Shown: piece after piece, positions 1-10,730 of the stretch | How positions within the stretch are numbered: the stretch's first letter is position 1 | Layout of the letters: each line of letters opens with the position of its first letter | From: Mycolicibacterium vulneris | Lineage (GTDB): Bacteria; Actinomycetota; Actinomycetes; Mycobacteriales; Mycobacteriaceae | Length of the DNA: 64,000 nucleotides | Assembly: GCF_002104765.1 (NCBI RefSeq) | Contig: NZ_NCXM01000004.1 | Location: 124,001 to 188,000 of the forward strand | Direction of reading: 5' to 3' | Position numbers and translations under genes: made by a program | The notes under the pieces: model-generated | Databases searched by the model: none | What the model was told of the DNA's origin: nothing | The model's input: only the letters and a program-made list of their open reading frames with translations

Positions 1-120
1 GGGAACGGTTGGTGACGTAACAAAGTCTACGGGCACCGGAGCCACGCCGACGAATCCCCCGGGCGTGTTGAGCGACGAATTGCCGGCGAAATTCCCTAAA
101 CCTGCAGTTCAGGGTTATGT
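1..120 (-). promoter_or_regulatory. Intergenic stretch, probably upstream region of purF
   Basis: I see no gene here. It follows the stop codon of the sterol-carrier-like gene. In M. tuberculosis purF lies next on the same strand. On the minus strand there is a TAGACT hexamer (complement near 25-30) that could be a -10 box for a gene starting just outside the window. The purF assignment is inference from synteny only. Confidence 0.25.
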
Positions 121-510
121 TCAGCCCACATCGAACAAGGGCAGGCAGTGTCCAATCTCACCGGCACGCGAGCCGGAAAGCCGCAGCGCACCGCTGCTGT
201 GGGCCTCGGCGAACGACGACATTCCGGTGGCCAGCAGCAGCCAGGTCCGCGGGTCGGTTTCCACCACATTGGGTGGCGTGCCCCGGGTGTGGGTGGGTCC
301 GGCGATGCACTGCACGGCGACGAACGGCGGGATGCGCAGCTCGACGCTGCGCCCGGGCGCAACGGCGGCCAGGGTGCGGGCGGTCAGCCGCACGGCCGTC
401 GCCAATTCCTGCCGGTCGGGCGCCGGACGGGATTCGTCGCGTAGCCAGTCCGCGACGGCCAGCACGGCCTGGCGGGTCTTCGCCGGATCGGCTTTGTCGC
501 GCGGGGCCAT
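121..510 (-). CDS. Sterol carrier family protein (Rv0807-like)
   Basis: A 129-residue protein. I chose the ATG at 510 (MAPRDKADP...) because it gives exactly the length remembered for Rv0807. The longer frame back to 684 is low-complexity Arg/Ala sequence that overlaps the end of the next gene. The fold is the small alpha/beta sterol-carrier type: a basic N-terminal helix, then a core with RTLAAVAPGRSVELRIPPF and DPRTWLLLATG segments. Ligand and function are unknown; lipid binding is inferred from the family. It is co-oriented with the CPBP protease and purL upstream, so it may be the distal gene of that transcript. No catalytic motif is visible. Confidence 0.8.
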   Translation of the reverse strand: MAPRDKADPAKTRQAVLAVADWLRDESRPAPDRQELATAVRLTARTLAAVAPGRSVELRIPPFVAVQCIAGPTHTRGTPPNVVETDPRTWLLLATGMSSFAEAHSSGALRLSGSRAGEIGHCLPLFDVG

Positions 511-575
511 ACCCCAGGGTCTCAAAATCCTGGGGCCCGCCGCTCGAGACCGCGACCTTGAACCCAGGCGACCGG

Positions 576-1205
576 TCAGCGCTTCGAGGCCTGCACGGCG
601 AGCACGGCGATCGCCCCGGCTTCGTTGATGGCCAGGTGCGCGAGCATGGGCGCGGCCAGGCTGCCGGACCGGTCGGCCAGCCAACCGAAGAGCCAGCCCG
701 CGATCCCGGTGACCAGCACGGTGGCGACCACCGGCTCACCCGTCGCGCGCGCATCGGCGATGTGCGACAGGCCAAAGGCGCCGGCCTGCAACAACCGTCC
801 GCCGCGTTGCCCGTATGCGGCGGAGCCGGCGGCGGCCAGCGCCCCGCGAAAGGCGGACTCCTCCGACCACACCGTGGCCACCGGTATCCGCAGCAGCAGC
901 CAGTCCGGAGCCGTCGCCGGTTGCTCGCGGCCGGCCATCGATTGGCGCACCGGCGGCAGCAGGGTGCTCGCCGCGACCGCGCCAGCAGTCGGCAACGCGG
1001 CCACCGACCCCAGCCGCAGACCCGCCCGTAACCGGGGCGGGACCAGGCCAAGGCGCGCACGCGTGATCGACACCAGCAGGCCGGCCACGCCGGCCTGCAG
1101 CACCGCTCGCCACCAGGCCGGCAACCGGGGACTGACGAAGCTCCAGCCGACCAGCGCGGCGGCCAGAGACAATGCGCCAGTCCGACGGAAACGCTTGTCA
1201 GACAT
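576..1205 (-). CDS. CPBP-family intramembrane metalloprotease (Rv0804-like)
   Basis: A 209-residue membrane protein with the three motifs of the CPBP/CAAX-protease (Abi) family: EESAFR at about 115-120, FGLSH at 144-148 and HLAIN at 190-194. The Glu pair and two His form the glutamate/metal-type active site inside the membrane. Hydrophobic segments at about 10-26, 37-47, 66-82, 103-113, 158-178 and 181-205 fit the fold. The ATG at 1205 lies 20 bp beyond the purL stop (1225), so co-transcription with purL is likely. M. tuberculosis has a phosphodiesterase (Rv0805) and a sugar phosphotransferase (Rv0806c) between this gene and Rv0807; both are absent here. The substrate is unknown. Family members act in prenyl-protein processing or bacteriocin self-immunity. 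Confidence 0.85.
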   Translation of the reverse strand: MSDKRFRRTGALSLAAALVGWSFVSPRLPAWWRAVLQAGVAGLLVSITRARLGLVPPRLRAGLRLGSVAALPTAGAVAASTLLPPVRQSMAGREQPATAPDWLLLRIPVATVWSEESAFRGALAAAGSAAYGQRGGRLLQAGAFGLSHIADARATGEPVVATVLVTGIAGWLFGWLADRSGSLAAPMLAHLAINEAGAIAVLAVQASKR

Positions 1206-1224
1206 CAGATTTCGCTGCGGGCAC

Positions 1225-3591
<2,367 letters not shown>

Positions 3592-3842
3592 CTAGCCGGC
3601 GATCTCGGCCGGCGCCGCGGCCGTATCCAGGTCGGCGTAGGCAAAGGAATACCGTTGGGCCAGCGCCAGAGCGATGTCGGGACGCTGCCACAGCTCGCCG
3701 GCGCTGGCCGTGCACAACCACAGGGTCAGCCCGTGCGCGACCGAGGCCCGGTACCGCGGCCAGGCCTCGTCGGCGCTCGGCAGCTCTTTCGATGGACTGC
3801 TGGACGCGCTACTGCACGGCGCGGCGACGACCGACTGAAGCG
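3592..3842 (-). pseudogene. Unrecognised open segment between purL and pepC, probable gene remnant
   Basis: The ~300-bp gap between the purL start and the pepC stop holds an open minus-strand frame ending at 3592. It encodes a protein-like C-terminus with DEAWPRYRASVAHG and ELWQRPDIALALAQRYS, ending near SFAYADLD. No ATG, GTG or TTG lies in frame between the pepC stop and about 3720, so there is no convincing start. It may be the tail of a lost gene. I do not recognise the family. Confidence 0.3.
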
Positions 3843-5153
3843 TCAGGCCGGCGCAAGGAACGCCTGCATCGCGGCCGAGTAGGCGGCCACGTCGTGCGCG
3901 CCCATCAACTCGCGCGCGGAATGCATCGCCAGTTGAGCGGCGCCGACGTCGACGGTGGGGATGCCCGTGCGCGCGGAGGTCAGGGGCCCGATCGTCGACC
4001 CGCACGGCAGGTCGGCCCGGTGTTCGTAGCGCTGCAGCTCCACTCCGGCCTGCCGGCAGGCCAGCGCGAACGCCGCGGCGGTGCGGCCGTCGGTGGCGTA
4101 ACGCAGATTCGGGTGCACCTTGAGCACCGGCCCGGCGTTGACCGCGATCGGGTGGCCGGGCTCGTGCCGCTCCGGATAGTTGGGGTGGGTGGCGTGCGCC
4201 ATGTCCGCCGAGGCCAGCAGCGAGGCCGGCAGCCGGCGCAGGTAGTCCTCGCGGCTACCGCCGGCCGCCAGCACGATTCGCTCGAGCACGGTGCCCAGCA
4301 GGTCGGATTGCGCGCCGTGGTCCGACGACGATCCGACCTCCTCGTGATCGAAAATAACCAACACGGGCAGCTGGGCCCCGGCCCGTTCCACGGCCAGCAG
4401 CGCCTCCAGCCCCGCATAGCAACTGGCCTGGTTGTCCAGCCGGGGCGCGCTCAGCAGGCCGGCGTCGGCCCCGATCACCGTGGCGGGGGTCAGGTCGTGG
4501 GTCATCAGATCGGCGGCCAGCACGTCGGACGTTGCCACCCCGGCGCGCTCCGCGACGTAATCGACGAATGACCGCGGTGTCTCCCCGAGACCCCACACCG
4601 CGTTGACGTGTCGCTGCGGGTCCAGCGTCAGCGACTTGCGGTCCTCGGCCAGATGGATGGCCAGCTGCGGCACCCGAAGGATCGGCTCGTCGATGCGCAC
4701 CAGCCGGTGCGCGATCCCGCCGTCCGCGTCGTCCGCCCGCACCGACAGGCGCCCACTGATGCCCAGATCCCGGTCCAGCCACGAGTTGAGCCACGCGCCC
4801 CCATAGGGTTCCAGCGCCACCACCCGCCAGCCGGCGACTACCCGGTCGGGATGCTGCTTGACCCTGAGGTTGGGGCTGTCGGTGTGCGCTCCCACTATTC
4901 GGAATGGCCCGTCGGCGCCGTCGGAATTCCAGGCGACCAGCGAGCCCGCCCGCACAGTGAAGTAGCGCCCCGGCTCGGACGGCCAGTGTTTAGCCTCACT
5001 CAGTTCGGTGTATCCGGCAGCGATCAGCCGGGCGGCCACCGTGGCGCACACGTGAAATGGCGACGGAGAGGCGTCGATGAAATCGCAAAGTCCTTGCGCA
5101 CTCGCTGAGGACTTCGCCTGGTTTCGAGGCCCGCCGGACATGTTGAACATCAT
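3843..5153 (-). CDS. pepC: M18-family aspartyl aminopeptidase PepC/ApeB
   Basis: A cytosolic dinuclear zinc aminopeptidase (up to 436 aa) that removes N-terminal residues from peptides. M18 motifs are clear: [12 protein letters not shown] near 88-99, [15 protein letters not shown] about 270, and the C-terminal block [21 protein letters not shown] that supplies the last metal-binding His. The core begins at [16 protein letters not shown]. The M. tuberculosis homologue starts only a few residues before that, so the N-terminal 15-20 residues here are doubtful; ATGs at 5153, 5150 and 5141 are possible and none has a strong ribosome site. It is divergent from the dyp gene. In M. tuberculosis this is Rv0800. 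Confidence 0.92.
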   Translation of the reverse strand: MMFNMSGGPRNQAKSSASAQGLCDFIDASPSPFHVCATVAARLIAAGYTELSEAKHWPSEPGRYFTVRAGSLVAWNSDGADGPFRIVGAHTDSPNLRVKQHPDRVVAGWRVVALEPYGGAWLNSWLDRDLGISGRLSVRADDADGGIAHRLVRIDEPILRVPQLAIHLAEDRKSLTLDPQRHVNAVWGLGETPRSFVDYVAERAGVATSDVLAADLMTHDLTPATVIGADAGLLSAPRLDNQASCYAGLEALLAVERAGAQLPVLVIFDHEEVGSSSDHGAQSDLLGTVLERIVLAAGGSREDYLRRLPASLLASADMAHATHPNYPERHEPGHPIAVNAGPVLKVHPNLRYATDGRTAAAFALACRQAGVELQRYEHRADLPCGSTIGPLTSARTGIPTVDVGAAQLAMHSARELMGAHDVAAYSAAMQAFLAPA

Positions 5154-5237
5154 GGCTGTCGGCCGCCATGCAGTTCACGCTGGGTTCGATTGCGCGCTCC
5201 TTACTCGCGCCGCTTCCGGCGCTCGCCTTCGCCACGC

Positions 5238-5250
5238 TAGGGTCCTCAGA
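5238..5250 (+). promoter_or_regulatory. Leaderless-type -10 box of the dyp-encapsulin operon
   Basis: TAGGGT (5238-5243) lies exactly 7 nt before the GTG at 5251. This both supports that start over upstream ATGs and suggests the operon mRNA is leaderless. Confidence 0.5.
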
Positions 5251-6261
5251 GTGCCCCCCGTCCAGCCGCAACCCATCCTCGCGCCGCTGACCCCCGCGGC
5301 GATCTTCCTGGTGGTGACAATCGACGACGGCGGCGAGAAGGCGGTGCACGACGCGCTGCCCGACATTTCCGGGCTGGTGCGCGCGATCGGTTTCCGCGAA
5401 CCGCAGAAACGGTTGTCGGCGATCACCTCGATCGGCTCCGACGCGTGGGATCGCCTGTTCTCCGGACCGCGGCCCGCCGAACTGCATCGGTTCCCCGAGC
5501 TGACCGGACCGCGGCACACCGCTCCCGCCACACCCGGGGACCTGTTGTTCCACATCAGGGCCGAGAGCCTGGACGTCTGCTTCGAGCTGGCCGACCGCAT
5601 CCTCAAATCGATGGCCGGCGCGGTCACCGTGGTCGACGAGGTGCACGGTTTCCGCTACTTCGACAACCGCGACTTGCTCGGATTCGTTGACGGCACCGAG
5701 AACCCGGACGGCGCGCTGGCCACCAGCGCCACCGCGATCGGCGACGAGGACCCCGCCTTCGCCGGCTCTTGCTATGTGCACGTGCAGAAGTACCTGCACG
5801 ACATGTCATCGTGGAATTCGATCTCGGTCACCGAGCAGGAGCGCGTGATCGGGCGCACCAAGCTGGACGACATCGAGCTCGACGACGACGTCAAGCCGGC
5901 CAACGCCCACATCGCCCTCAATGTGATCACCGACGACGACGGCACAGAACTGAAGATCGTGCGGCACAACATGCCGTTCGGCGAGCTCGGCAAGAGCGAA
6001 TACGGCACGTACTTCATCGGGTATTCGCGTACGCCGCAAGTCACCGAACGGATGCTCCGCAACATGTTCCTCGGCGACCCGCCCGGCAACACCGACCGCG
6101 TCCTGGACTTCTCCACGGCCGTCACCGGCGGATTGTTCTTCTCCCCCACCCTCGACTTTCTCGACGATCCGCCGCCGCTGCCCGCAGCGCCGGTGGCGGA
6201 AACGCCTGTTGCACAGAACGGCTCACTTTCGATCGGCAGCCTGAAAGGAACCATTTCATGA
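5251..6261 (+). CDS. dyp: Dye-decolorizing peroxidase, encapsulin cargo (Rv0799c-like)
   Basis: A heme peroxidase of the DyP superfamily (336 aa). I place the start at the GTG at 5251, which matches the family N-terminus and is preceded by TAGGGT with a 7-nt gap. Key residues are readable: the GFVDG motif at 144-148 with distal Asp147, the probable proximal heme ligand His220 (PANAH), and Arg238/Asn240 in IVRHNMPFG, equivalent to the DypB Asp/His/Arg/Asn set. The C-terminus ends GSLSIGSLKGTIS, the short peptide that docks cargo into encapsulin shells. Its stop codon overlaps the start of the encapsulin gene (ATGA). Role: peroxide-dependent oxidation inside a protein nanocompartment. The DNA that precedes 5251 overlaps the pepC 5' end. 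Confidence 0.95.
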   Translation: MPPVQPQPILAPLTPAAIFLVVTIDDGGEKAVHDALPDISGLVRAIGFREPQKRLSAITSIGSDAWDRLFSGPRPAELHRFPELTGPRHTAPATPGDLLFHIRAESLDVCFELADRILKSMAGAVTVVDEVHGFRYFDNRDLLGFVDGTENPDGALATSATAIGDEDPAFAGSCYVHVQKYLHDMSSWNSISVTEQERVIGRTKLDDIELDDDVKPANAHIALNVITDDDGTELKIVRHNMPFGELGKSEYGTYFIGYSRTPQVTERMLRNMFLGDPPGNTDRVLDFSTAVTGGLFFSPTLDFLDDPPPLPAAPVAETPVAQNGSLSIGSLKGTIS

Positions 6262-7055
6262 ACAACCTCTACCGCGACCTGGCACCGGTCACCGAAGCTG
6301 CTTGGAAAGAAATCGAATTGGAGGCGGCCCGCACCTTCAAACGCCACATCGCCGGGCGCCGGGTGGTCGACGTCAGCGAGCCCGGCGGGCCGGTCACCGC
6401 CGCGGTGAGCACCGGTCGGCTCGCCAACGCGGCGTCCCCCACCGATGGCGTGGAAGCCCACCTTCGGGAAAGCAAACCCCTTGTCCGACTGCGGGTTCCG
6501 TTCACCCTGTCGCGTTACGAGATCGACAACGTCGAGCGCGGCGCCAACGACGCCGACTGGGACCCGGTCAAGGACGCCGCCAAGAAGCTGGCGTTCGTGG
6601 AAGACCGGGCCATCTTCGAGGGCTACGCTGCGGCATCCATCGAGGGCATCCGCTCGGCCAGCTCCAACAAGTCGCTGACCCTGCCGGCGGATCCGCGCGA
6701 GATCCCCGACGTCATCACCCAGGCGATCTCCGAACTCCGGCTGGCCGGTGTCGACGGCCCTTACTCGGTGCTGCTGTCCGCCGACGTCTACACGCGGGTC
6801 AGCGAGACGACCGAACACGGCTATCCGATCCTTGAACACATCGACCGGCTGGTCCCCGGAGACATCATCTGGGCGCCGGCCATCGACGGCGCCTTCGTGC
6901 TGACCACCCGCGGCGGCGACTTCGACCTGCAGCTCGGGCAAGACGTGTCGATCGGGTACACCAGCCACGACGCGGACACCGTGCAGCTGTATCTCCAGGA
7001 GACGCTGACCTTCCTGTGCTACACCGCGGAGGCGGCCGTCCCGCTCAACCCGTAG
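6258..7055 (+). CDS. enc: Family 1 encapsulin nanocompartment shell protein (CFP29, Rv0798c-like)
   Basis: A 265-residue HK97-fold shell protein that self-assembles into an icosahedral protein cage and packages the upstream DyP. It begins MNNLYRDLAPVTEAAWKEIE, the typical encapsulin N-terminus that lines the cargo-binding inner surface. Other family segments are RFKRHIAGRR-like at 29-35, LSRYEIDNVERGANDADW near 90-107, and the C-terminal DFDLQLGQDVSIGY and QETLTFLCYTAEAAV. The length equals that remembered for M. tuberculosis CFP29. ATG overlaps the dyp stop (ATGA), so translation is coupled and expression is stoichiometrically linked. CFP29 is a known secreted T-cell antigen in culture filtrate. 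Confidence 0.97.
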   Translation: MNNLYRDLAPVTEAAWKEIELEAARTFKRHIAGRRVVDVSEPGGPVTAAVSTGRLANAASPTDGVEAHLRESKPLVRLRVPFTLSRYEIDNVERGANDADWDPVKDAAKKLAFVEDRAIFEGYAAASIEGIRSASSNKSLTLPADPREIPDVITQAISELRLAGVDGPYSVLLSADVYTRVSETTEHGYPILEHIDRLVPGDIIWAPAIDGAFVLTTRGGDFDLQLGQDVSIGYTSHDADTVQLYLQETLTFLCYTAEAAVPLNP

Positions 7056-7123
7056 GAATAATTACCCGCGAGCCGCTGCTTACCGAGAGGCACACGAACT
7101 TCTCTCTTGGAGGCAGGGTTTCG

Positions 7124-7864
7124 ATGGCAACAACTTTGGCCGGCTCGACCGCATTGGTGACCGGCGCGACATCGGGGATCGGCCGTGAAGTCGCACTGCA
7201 GCTCGCGGCTCGCGGCGCACGGGTCGTGGTGCAGGGCCGCAATGCCGAGCGCGGCGCCAAAACCGTTCGTGACATTGAAAATGCCGGTGGCAAGGCACGT
7301 TTCGTCGCCGCCGACCTCAACGTCGCCGACGATGTCCGGCGGTTGGCCGCCGAGGCGGGACCGGTGGACATCCTGATCAACAATGCCGGAATCTACGAGT
7401 TCGGCCCTACGGCGGACACCGACGACGCGACCTTCGACGAACACGTCAACGTCAACCTGCGCGCGCCGTACATCCTGGTCCAGCAGTTGGTGCCGGCCAT
7501 GGCCGCCCGGGGCGGTGGTGCCGTGGTCAACGTGAGCACTCTGGCCGCATCGGTAGCGACCCGCGGGGCGGGAATCTACGGGGCCACCAAAGCCGGCGTG
7601 GATCAGCTGACGCGTGTCTGGGCCGATGAATTCGGCGCGTCGGGCGTGCGGGTGAATGCGGTGGCCGCGGGGCCGACCGACACGCCCGGGGCCAACGCAC
7701 TTCCGGGTGTACTCGACACCATAGCGGCCATCACCACGCTGCAACGACCGGCCGATGCAAGTGAAATCGCAAGCGCAGTGGTCTTTCTCGCCTCACCGGA
7801 TGCCAGCTATGTCAACGGCGCCATTCTGCACGCGACCGGAGGTCAGCGGGCAATCGCCGCGTGA
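7124..7864 (+). CDS. Short-chain dehydrogenase/reductase
   Basis: A classical SDR of 246 residues. TGATSGIG (14-21) binds the cofactor; NNAG follows near 86; YGATKAGVDQL supplies the Tyr and Lys of the active site near 150; the C-terminus ends YVNGAILHATGGQRAIAA. Arg at VVQGRN after the second beta strand suggests NADP(H). A strong ribosome site (GGAGG at about 7109-7113) supports the ATG at 7124 rather than the longer frame overlapping the encapsulin gene. Substrate cannot be named. It stands at the start of the accessory block that replaces the insertion-element-rich Rv0789-Rv0797 region of M. tuberculosis. Confidence 0.9.
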   Translation: MATTLAGSTALVTGATSGIGREVALQLAARGARVVVQGRNAERGAKTVRDIENAGGKARFVAADLNVADDVRRLAAEAGPVDILINNAGIYEFGPTADTDDATFDEHVNVNLRAPYILVQQLVPAMAARGGGAVVNVSTLAASVATRGAGIYGATKAGVDQLTRVWADEFGASGVRVNAVAAGPTDTPGANALPGVLDTIAAITTLQRPADASEIASAVVFLASPDASYVNGAILHATGGQRAIAA

Positions 7865-7868
7865 AGAC

Positions 7869-9572
7869 CTAGAGGTCCAGCACCAGATCGGTTTCCGGGG
7901 CCGCAGAGCAGATGAGGACCGACCCGTCATCGGGCGGCTCCAACGGCTGCTGAACGTAAGTGGCCGACCCCGCGACAACTCCGGTGACGCACACGTGACA
8001 CACCCCGCTACGGCAGGAAAAGCGGGTGGGCACGTCGCAGGCCTCGGCCAAGTCCAGGATGCTCCGATAGCGAGGGCACCAGGCGACAGTTAATCCGCTG
8101 CGCGCGAACGTGATCGCGGGCCCAGTGCCCGGTGGACCGACCGGGCGGTGCGACGGCTTGCGCTCCCCGCCCTCGACGATGCCCGGGTTGATCGCCGGCA
8201 GCGCGCCGAACAGCTCACTGTGGATGCGGGCGGGATCGAACCCTATGCCGGTCAGGCCGTCACGCATTTCCGTCATGAATTGCGTTGGACCGCACAGGTA
8301 CACGGCGGCATTTTTGGGCAGGCCCAATGCCGCGATGGACTCTCGGCGCAGGCGGCCCTGCGTTTCGGTGTAGAAGACGCATTGCCTGGCGTGCGGCAAC
8401 GACGCGATGAGTGCCGTGACTTCGTCTGCGAAGGACTGGGATTCGCGATTGCGCGTGGTGTGCAGCCACCAGATGTCGCGCCGACTCCCGGCCGCGGACA
8501 GCGCGTGCAACATCGCCAGGACGGGCGTCGCCCCGATGCCGGCGGAGAACAGGACGACAGGGTCGCCGTCATCGATGAGGTAGAAGTCGCCGCGCGGGGC
8601 GGCCGCAGCTATCACCGACCCCGGCTGGATATGGGCGTGCAGCCAGCGACTCACCACGCCGCGATCCTCGCGCTTGACGCTGATCCGGTAGGAGCCGGCC
8701 GAGGAATCATCGGACAGGGAGTAGCTGCGCAACGGCGCGGGCTCGCCGGCACCGGTGACCTTGACCGTCAGGTACTGGCCCGGAAGGGCCGGCGGAAGCG
8801 AACTCCGGTCGTCGGCCTCGAGCCTGATCGAGAGCACTTGCGAACTCTCCCGTCGGGTTTGGGTGACGCGTAGGCCGCGGAACCCCTTCCACCCGGGTTC
8901 GATGGGTGGTGCCGCCGGCGCGGTGCCATCGCGTGCGGCCAGCAGGTCGTGGAACGACTGCTGCCAGCCTGGGCTGAGCGCCGGAACGTCGACCGCCTTG
9001 CGCAGCGTTTCGAGGTTGCGGTCGGGCAGATAGAGCAGGGCGTCGACGTCGGCCACGCTCAATTCGTGACGGCCGCGGCGAGTGCGCACAATGTCGTCGC
9101 CGGCCCGCACGTGGCCCTCGGTGATCACCCGGAAGTAAAAGCCCGGACGGTGTTGAGAGACAAGAAGATTGGGCATGTCGGGCTCGTCGAGGCGGATGCC
9201 GACGCGGAAGCAGGTGACACGCGGCTGGGTCACCTCGAACTCGGCGGCGCCGATCCGGTAGCGATCCCCGATGCACACGTCATCGTCGGCGAGCCCGGTG
9301 ACGGTGAAGTTCTCGCCGAAGTGTCCGGGTTGCAGGTCGTCGCGCCCCAGGTAGGCCTTCCAGAAGGCGTAGGACTCGCTCTGGTACACCATCACGGCGC
9401 GTTGCTCCCCACCATGACCGGCGAGATCCCCCTGGCCGTCGCCGTCGAGGTTCAGCCGACGCGCCATGACCGGCCCCTCGACGGGGGTCTTCCAGATCCC
9501 GGTGTGGATGGTCTTATCCCGCCATTGCACGTTTTTGGGCGAGCCCACGTTCACCGAAACGAGTGTGCCCAC
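7869..9572 (-). CDS. MOSC–ferredoxin reductase–[2Fe-2S] ferredoxin fusion protein
   Basis: A 567-residue three-module redox protein. Residues about 1-200 form a YiiM-type MOSC domain (GDGQGDLAGHGGEQRAVMVY, then FGENFTV and TCFRVG with the MOSC Cys). About 235-470 is a ferredoxin-NADP-reductase-like flavin/NAD module (RSYSLSDD for the flavin, AGIGATPVLAML for the nucleotide). About 485-567 is a plant-type ferredoxin with CRSGVCHVC and a final LICSAAPETD Cys. MOSC proteins of this kind hand molybdenum-cofactor chemistry electrons to reduce N-hydroxylated or N-oxide compounds; that role is inference. The GTG at 9572 has GAGGTGAC 5 nt upstream. A TGGG-N8-CCCA site lies 42 bp upstream and overlaps a TATTCT -10 candidate. 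Confidence 0.88.
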   Translation of the reverse strand: MGTLVSVNVGSPKNVQWRDKTIHTGIWKTPVEGPVMARRLNLDGDGQGDLAGHGGEQRAVMVYQSESYAFWKAYLGRDDLQPGHFGENFTVTGLADDDVCIGDRYRIGAAEFEVTQPRVTCFRVGIRLDEPDMPNLLVSQHRPGFYFRVITEGHVRAGDDIVRTRRGRHELSVADVDALLYLPDRNLETLRKAVDVPALSPGWQQSFHDLLAARDGTAPAAPPIEPGWKGFRGLRVTQTRRESSQVLSIRLEADDRSSLPPALPGQYLTVKVTGAGEPAPLRSYSLSDDSSAGSYRISVKREDRGVVSRWLHAHIQPGSVIAAAAPRGDFYLIDDGDPVVLFSAGIGATPVLAMLHALSAAGSRRDIWWLHTTRNRESQSFADEVTALIASLPHARQCVFYTETQGRLRRESIAALGLPKNAAVYLCGPTQFMTEMRDGLTGIGFDPARIHSELFGALPAINPGIVEGGERKPSHRPVGPPGTGPAITFARSGLTVAWCPRYRSILDLAEACDVPTRFSCRSGVCHVCVTGVVAGSATYVQQPLEPPDDGSVLICSAAPETDLVLDL

Positions 9573-9613
9573 TGTGTCACCTCGAACTGGCCCGCATCGA
9601 GCGAGCCGTCAAC

Positions 9614-9629
9614 TGGGATGGTTGGCCCA
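9614..9629. promoter_or_regulatory. TGGG-N8-CCCA inverted repeat, copy 1
   Basis: A 16-bp site with TGGG/CCCA arms, 42 bp upstream of the MOSC fusion gene. Its right edge touches TATTCT (minus strand, 9629-9634), so a bound protein would cover the transcription start. It is one of five matching sites; see the finding on the TetR regulon. Confidence 0.55.
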
Positions 9630-9703
9630 GAATATGGCAGCCGGAAGCGCTCGGCAACATATCCGTTTAGCGGACTGTTGCGCGATGCCCGTCTGGTGCA
9701 TAC

Positions 9704-9719
9704 TGGGTCGTATAACCCA
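9704..9719. promoter_or_regulatory. TGGG-N8-CCCA inverted repeat, copy 2
   Basis: A 16-bp site (TGGGTCGTATAACCCA), about 87 bp upstream of the alpha/beta hydrolase start at 9806. The centre is AT-rich and the arms extend one pair further (GGGT/ACCC), making this the most symmetric copy. Confidence 0.6.
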
Positions 9720-9805
9720 TAAATCTGGACTCTGGGATCCGCGCACCTCCATCGGACGCCGCCGGGGCGCACGATGCTGAAATGCATTGAGTCGGGAGGA
9801 ATGCC

Positions 9806-10672
9806 ATGCCTGTTCATCATCGATACGCCACCGTCGACGGCCATCGGATCTTCTACCGGGAGGCCGGGGACCCGGCCGCTACCGCGGTGGTTCTCCTGCA
9901 CGGGTTTCCCACCAGCTCGTACATGTTCCGCCACCTGATCCCGGCCCTCGCCGACAAATACCACGTCATCGCGCCGGATCACCTCGGCTTCGGGTTGTCC
10001 GACGCCCCACCGGTCGGCGAGTTCGACTACACCTTCGACGCGCTGACCGACCTCACGGCGGGTCTGCTGGAAACCCTGGGCGTCGACAGGTACGCCATGT
10101 ACGTCCAGGACTACGGCGGACCGATCGGTTGGCGGCTCGCGCTGCGCGACCCGGCCGCCGTTACCGCGATCATCAGCCAGAACGGCAATGGCTATGACGC
10201 GGGATTCGTCGAGAGCTTCTGGAAGGTCGTGCGGGCGTACCAACAGGAGCAGACGCCGGCCACCGAGGCGCCGGTGCGGCAGTTCCTCACGCTCGATGCC
10301 ACCCGCTGGCAGTACGTCACCGGCGTCGCCGACGAGACGCTGGTCGATCCCGAATCCTGGCAGCACGACTACGCGTTGCTCGCCCGGCCCGGCAACGATC
10401 TGGTGCAGCTGAAGCTGTTTCGCGATTACGCCACCAATGCTCCGCTCTATCCGGGCCTGCACGAATACTTCCGTGCCAGCCGGGTGCCGCTGCTCGCGGT
10501 GTGGGGCCGCGGCGACGAGATCTTCGGGCCGGCCGGCGCTGAAGCGTTCGCCGCCGACCTCCCCGACGCCGAGATCCACCTGCTCGACGGCGGCCACTTC
10601 CTCTTGGAGTCCGCGTGCGACGACGTCGCCCAGCTCATCCGCGGCTTCCTCGGCACGCGAGTCACGGCCTGA
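9806..10672 (+). CDS. Alpha/beta hydrolase, haloalkane dehalogenase / epoxide hydrolase type
   Basis: A 288-residue alpha/beta-hydrolase. The oxyanion segment is HGFPTSSYMFR near 34-44. The nucleophile elbow is VQDYGGPIGWRLA, with Asp instead of Ser, as in haloalkane dehalogenases and epoxide hydrolases. The late acid lies near WGRGDEIFGP and the catalytic His in DGGHFLLES. A strong ribosome site (GGAGGA, 9795-9800) precedes the ATG at 9806. The family opens C-halogen or epoxide bonds in the cytosol; the substrate is unknown. The gene sits between two TGGG-N8-CCCA sites and just upstream of two TetR regulators, so induction by its own substrate is likely (inference). Confidence 0.88.
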   Translation: MPVHHRYATVDGHRIFYREAGDPAATAVVLLHGFPTSSYMFRHLIPALADKYHVIAPDHLGFGLSDAPPVGEFDYTFDALTDLTAGLLETLGVDRYAMYVQDYGGPIGWRLALRDPAAVTAIISQNGNGYDAGFVESFWKVVRAYQQEQTPATEAPVRQFLTLDATRWQYVTGVADETLVDPESWQHDYALLARPGNDLVQLKLFRDYATNAPLYPGLHEYFRASRVPLLAVWGRGDEIFGPAGAEAFAADLPDAEIHLLDGGHFLLESACDDVAQLIRGFLGTRVTA

Positions 10673-10681
10673 CCTGATGTA

Positions 10682-10697
10682 TGGGCTGGAGATCCCA
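10682..10697. promoter_or_regulatory. TGGG-N8-CCCA inverted repeat, copy 3
   Basis: A 16-bp site (TGGGCTGGAGATCCCA) between the hydrolase stop and the first TetR gene. It lies 22 bp upstream of the TAGCCT -10 candidate (10719-10724), near the -35 position, as expected for autoregulation. Confidence 0.55.
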
Positions 10698-10730
10698 AAA
10701 ATGGGGGCGCTCCCGGGTTAGCCTGGCGCG

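Noticed and set aside
65..1060. Long overlapping reading frames on both strands over the first kilobase
   Set aside because: They are antisense or out-of-frame shadows of the sterol-carrier, CPBP and purL genes, with Arg/Ala/Pro-rich content typical of GC-rich non-coding frames.
5077..5250. Upstream ATG extending DyP by 58 residues
   Set aside because: The extension overlaps the divergent pepC 5' end and is not DyP-like; the GTG at 5251 fits the family and promoter spacing.
10702..10717. A further TGGG...CCCG-like sequence next to copy 3 of the operator
   Set aside because: The right arm is CCCGGG rather than CCCA at the same spacing, so it does not match the 16-bp pattern.
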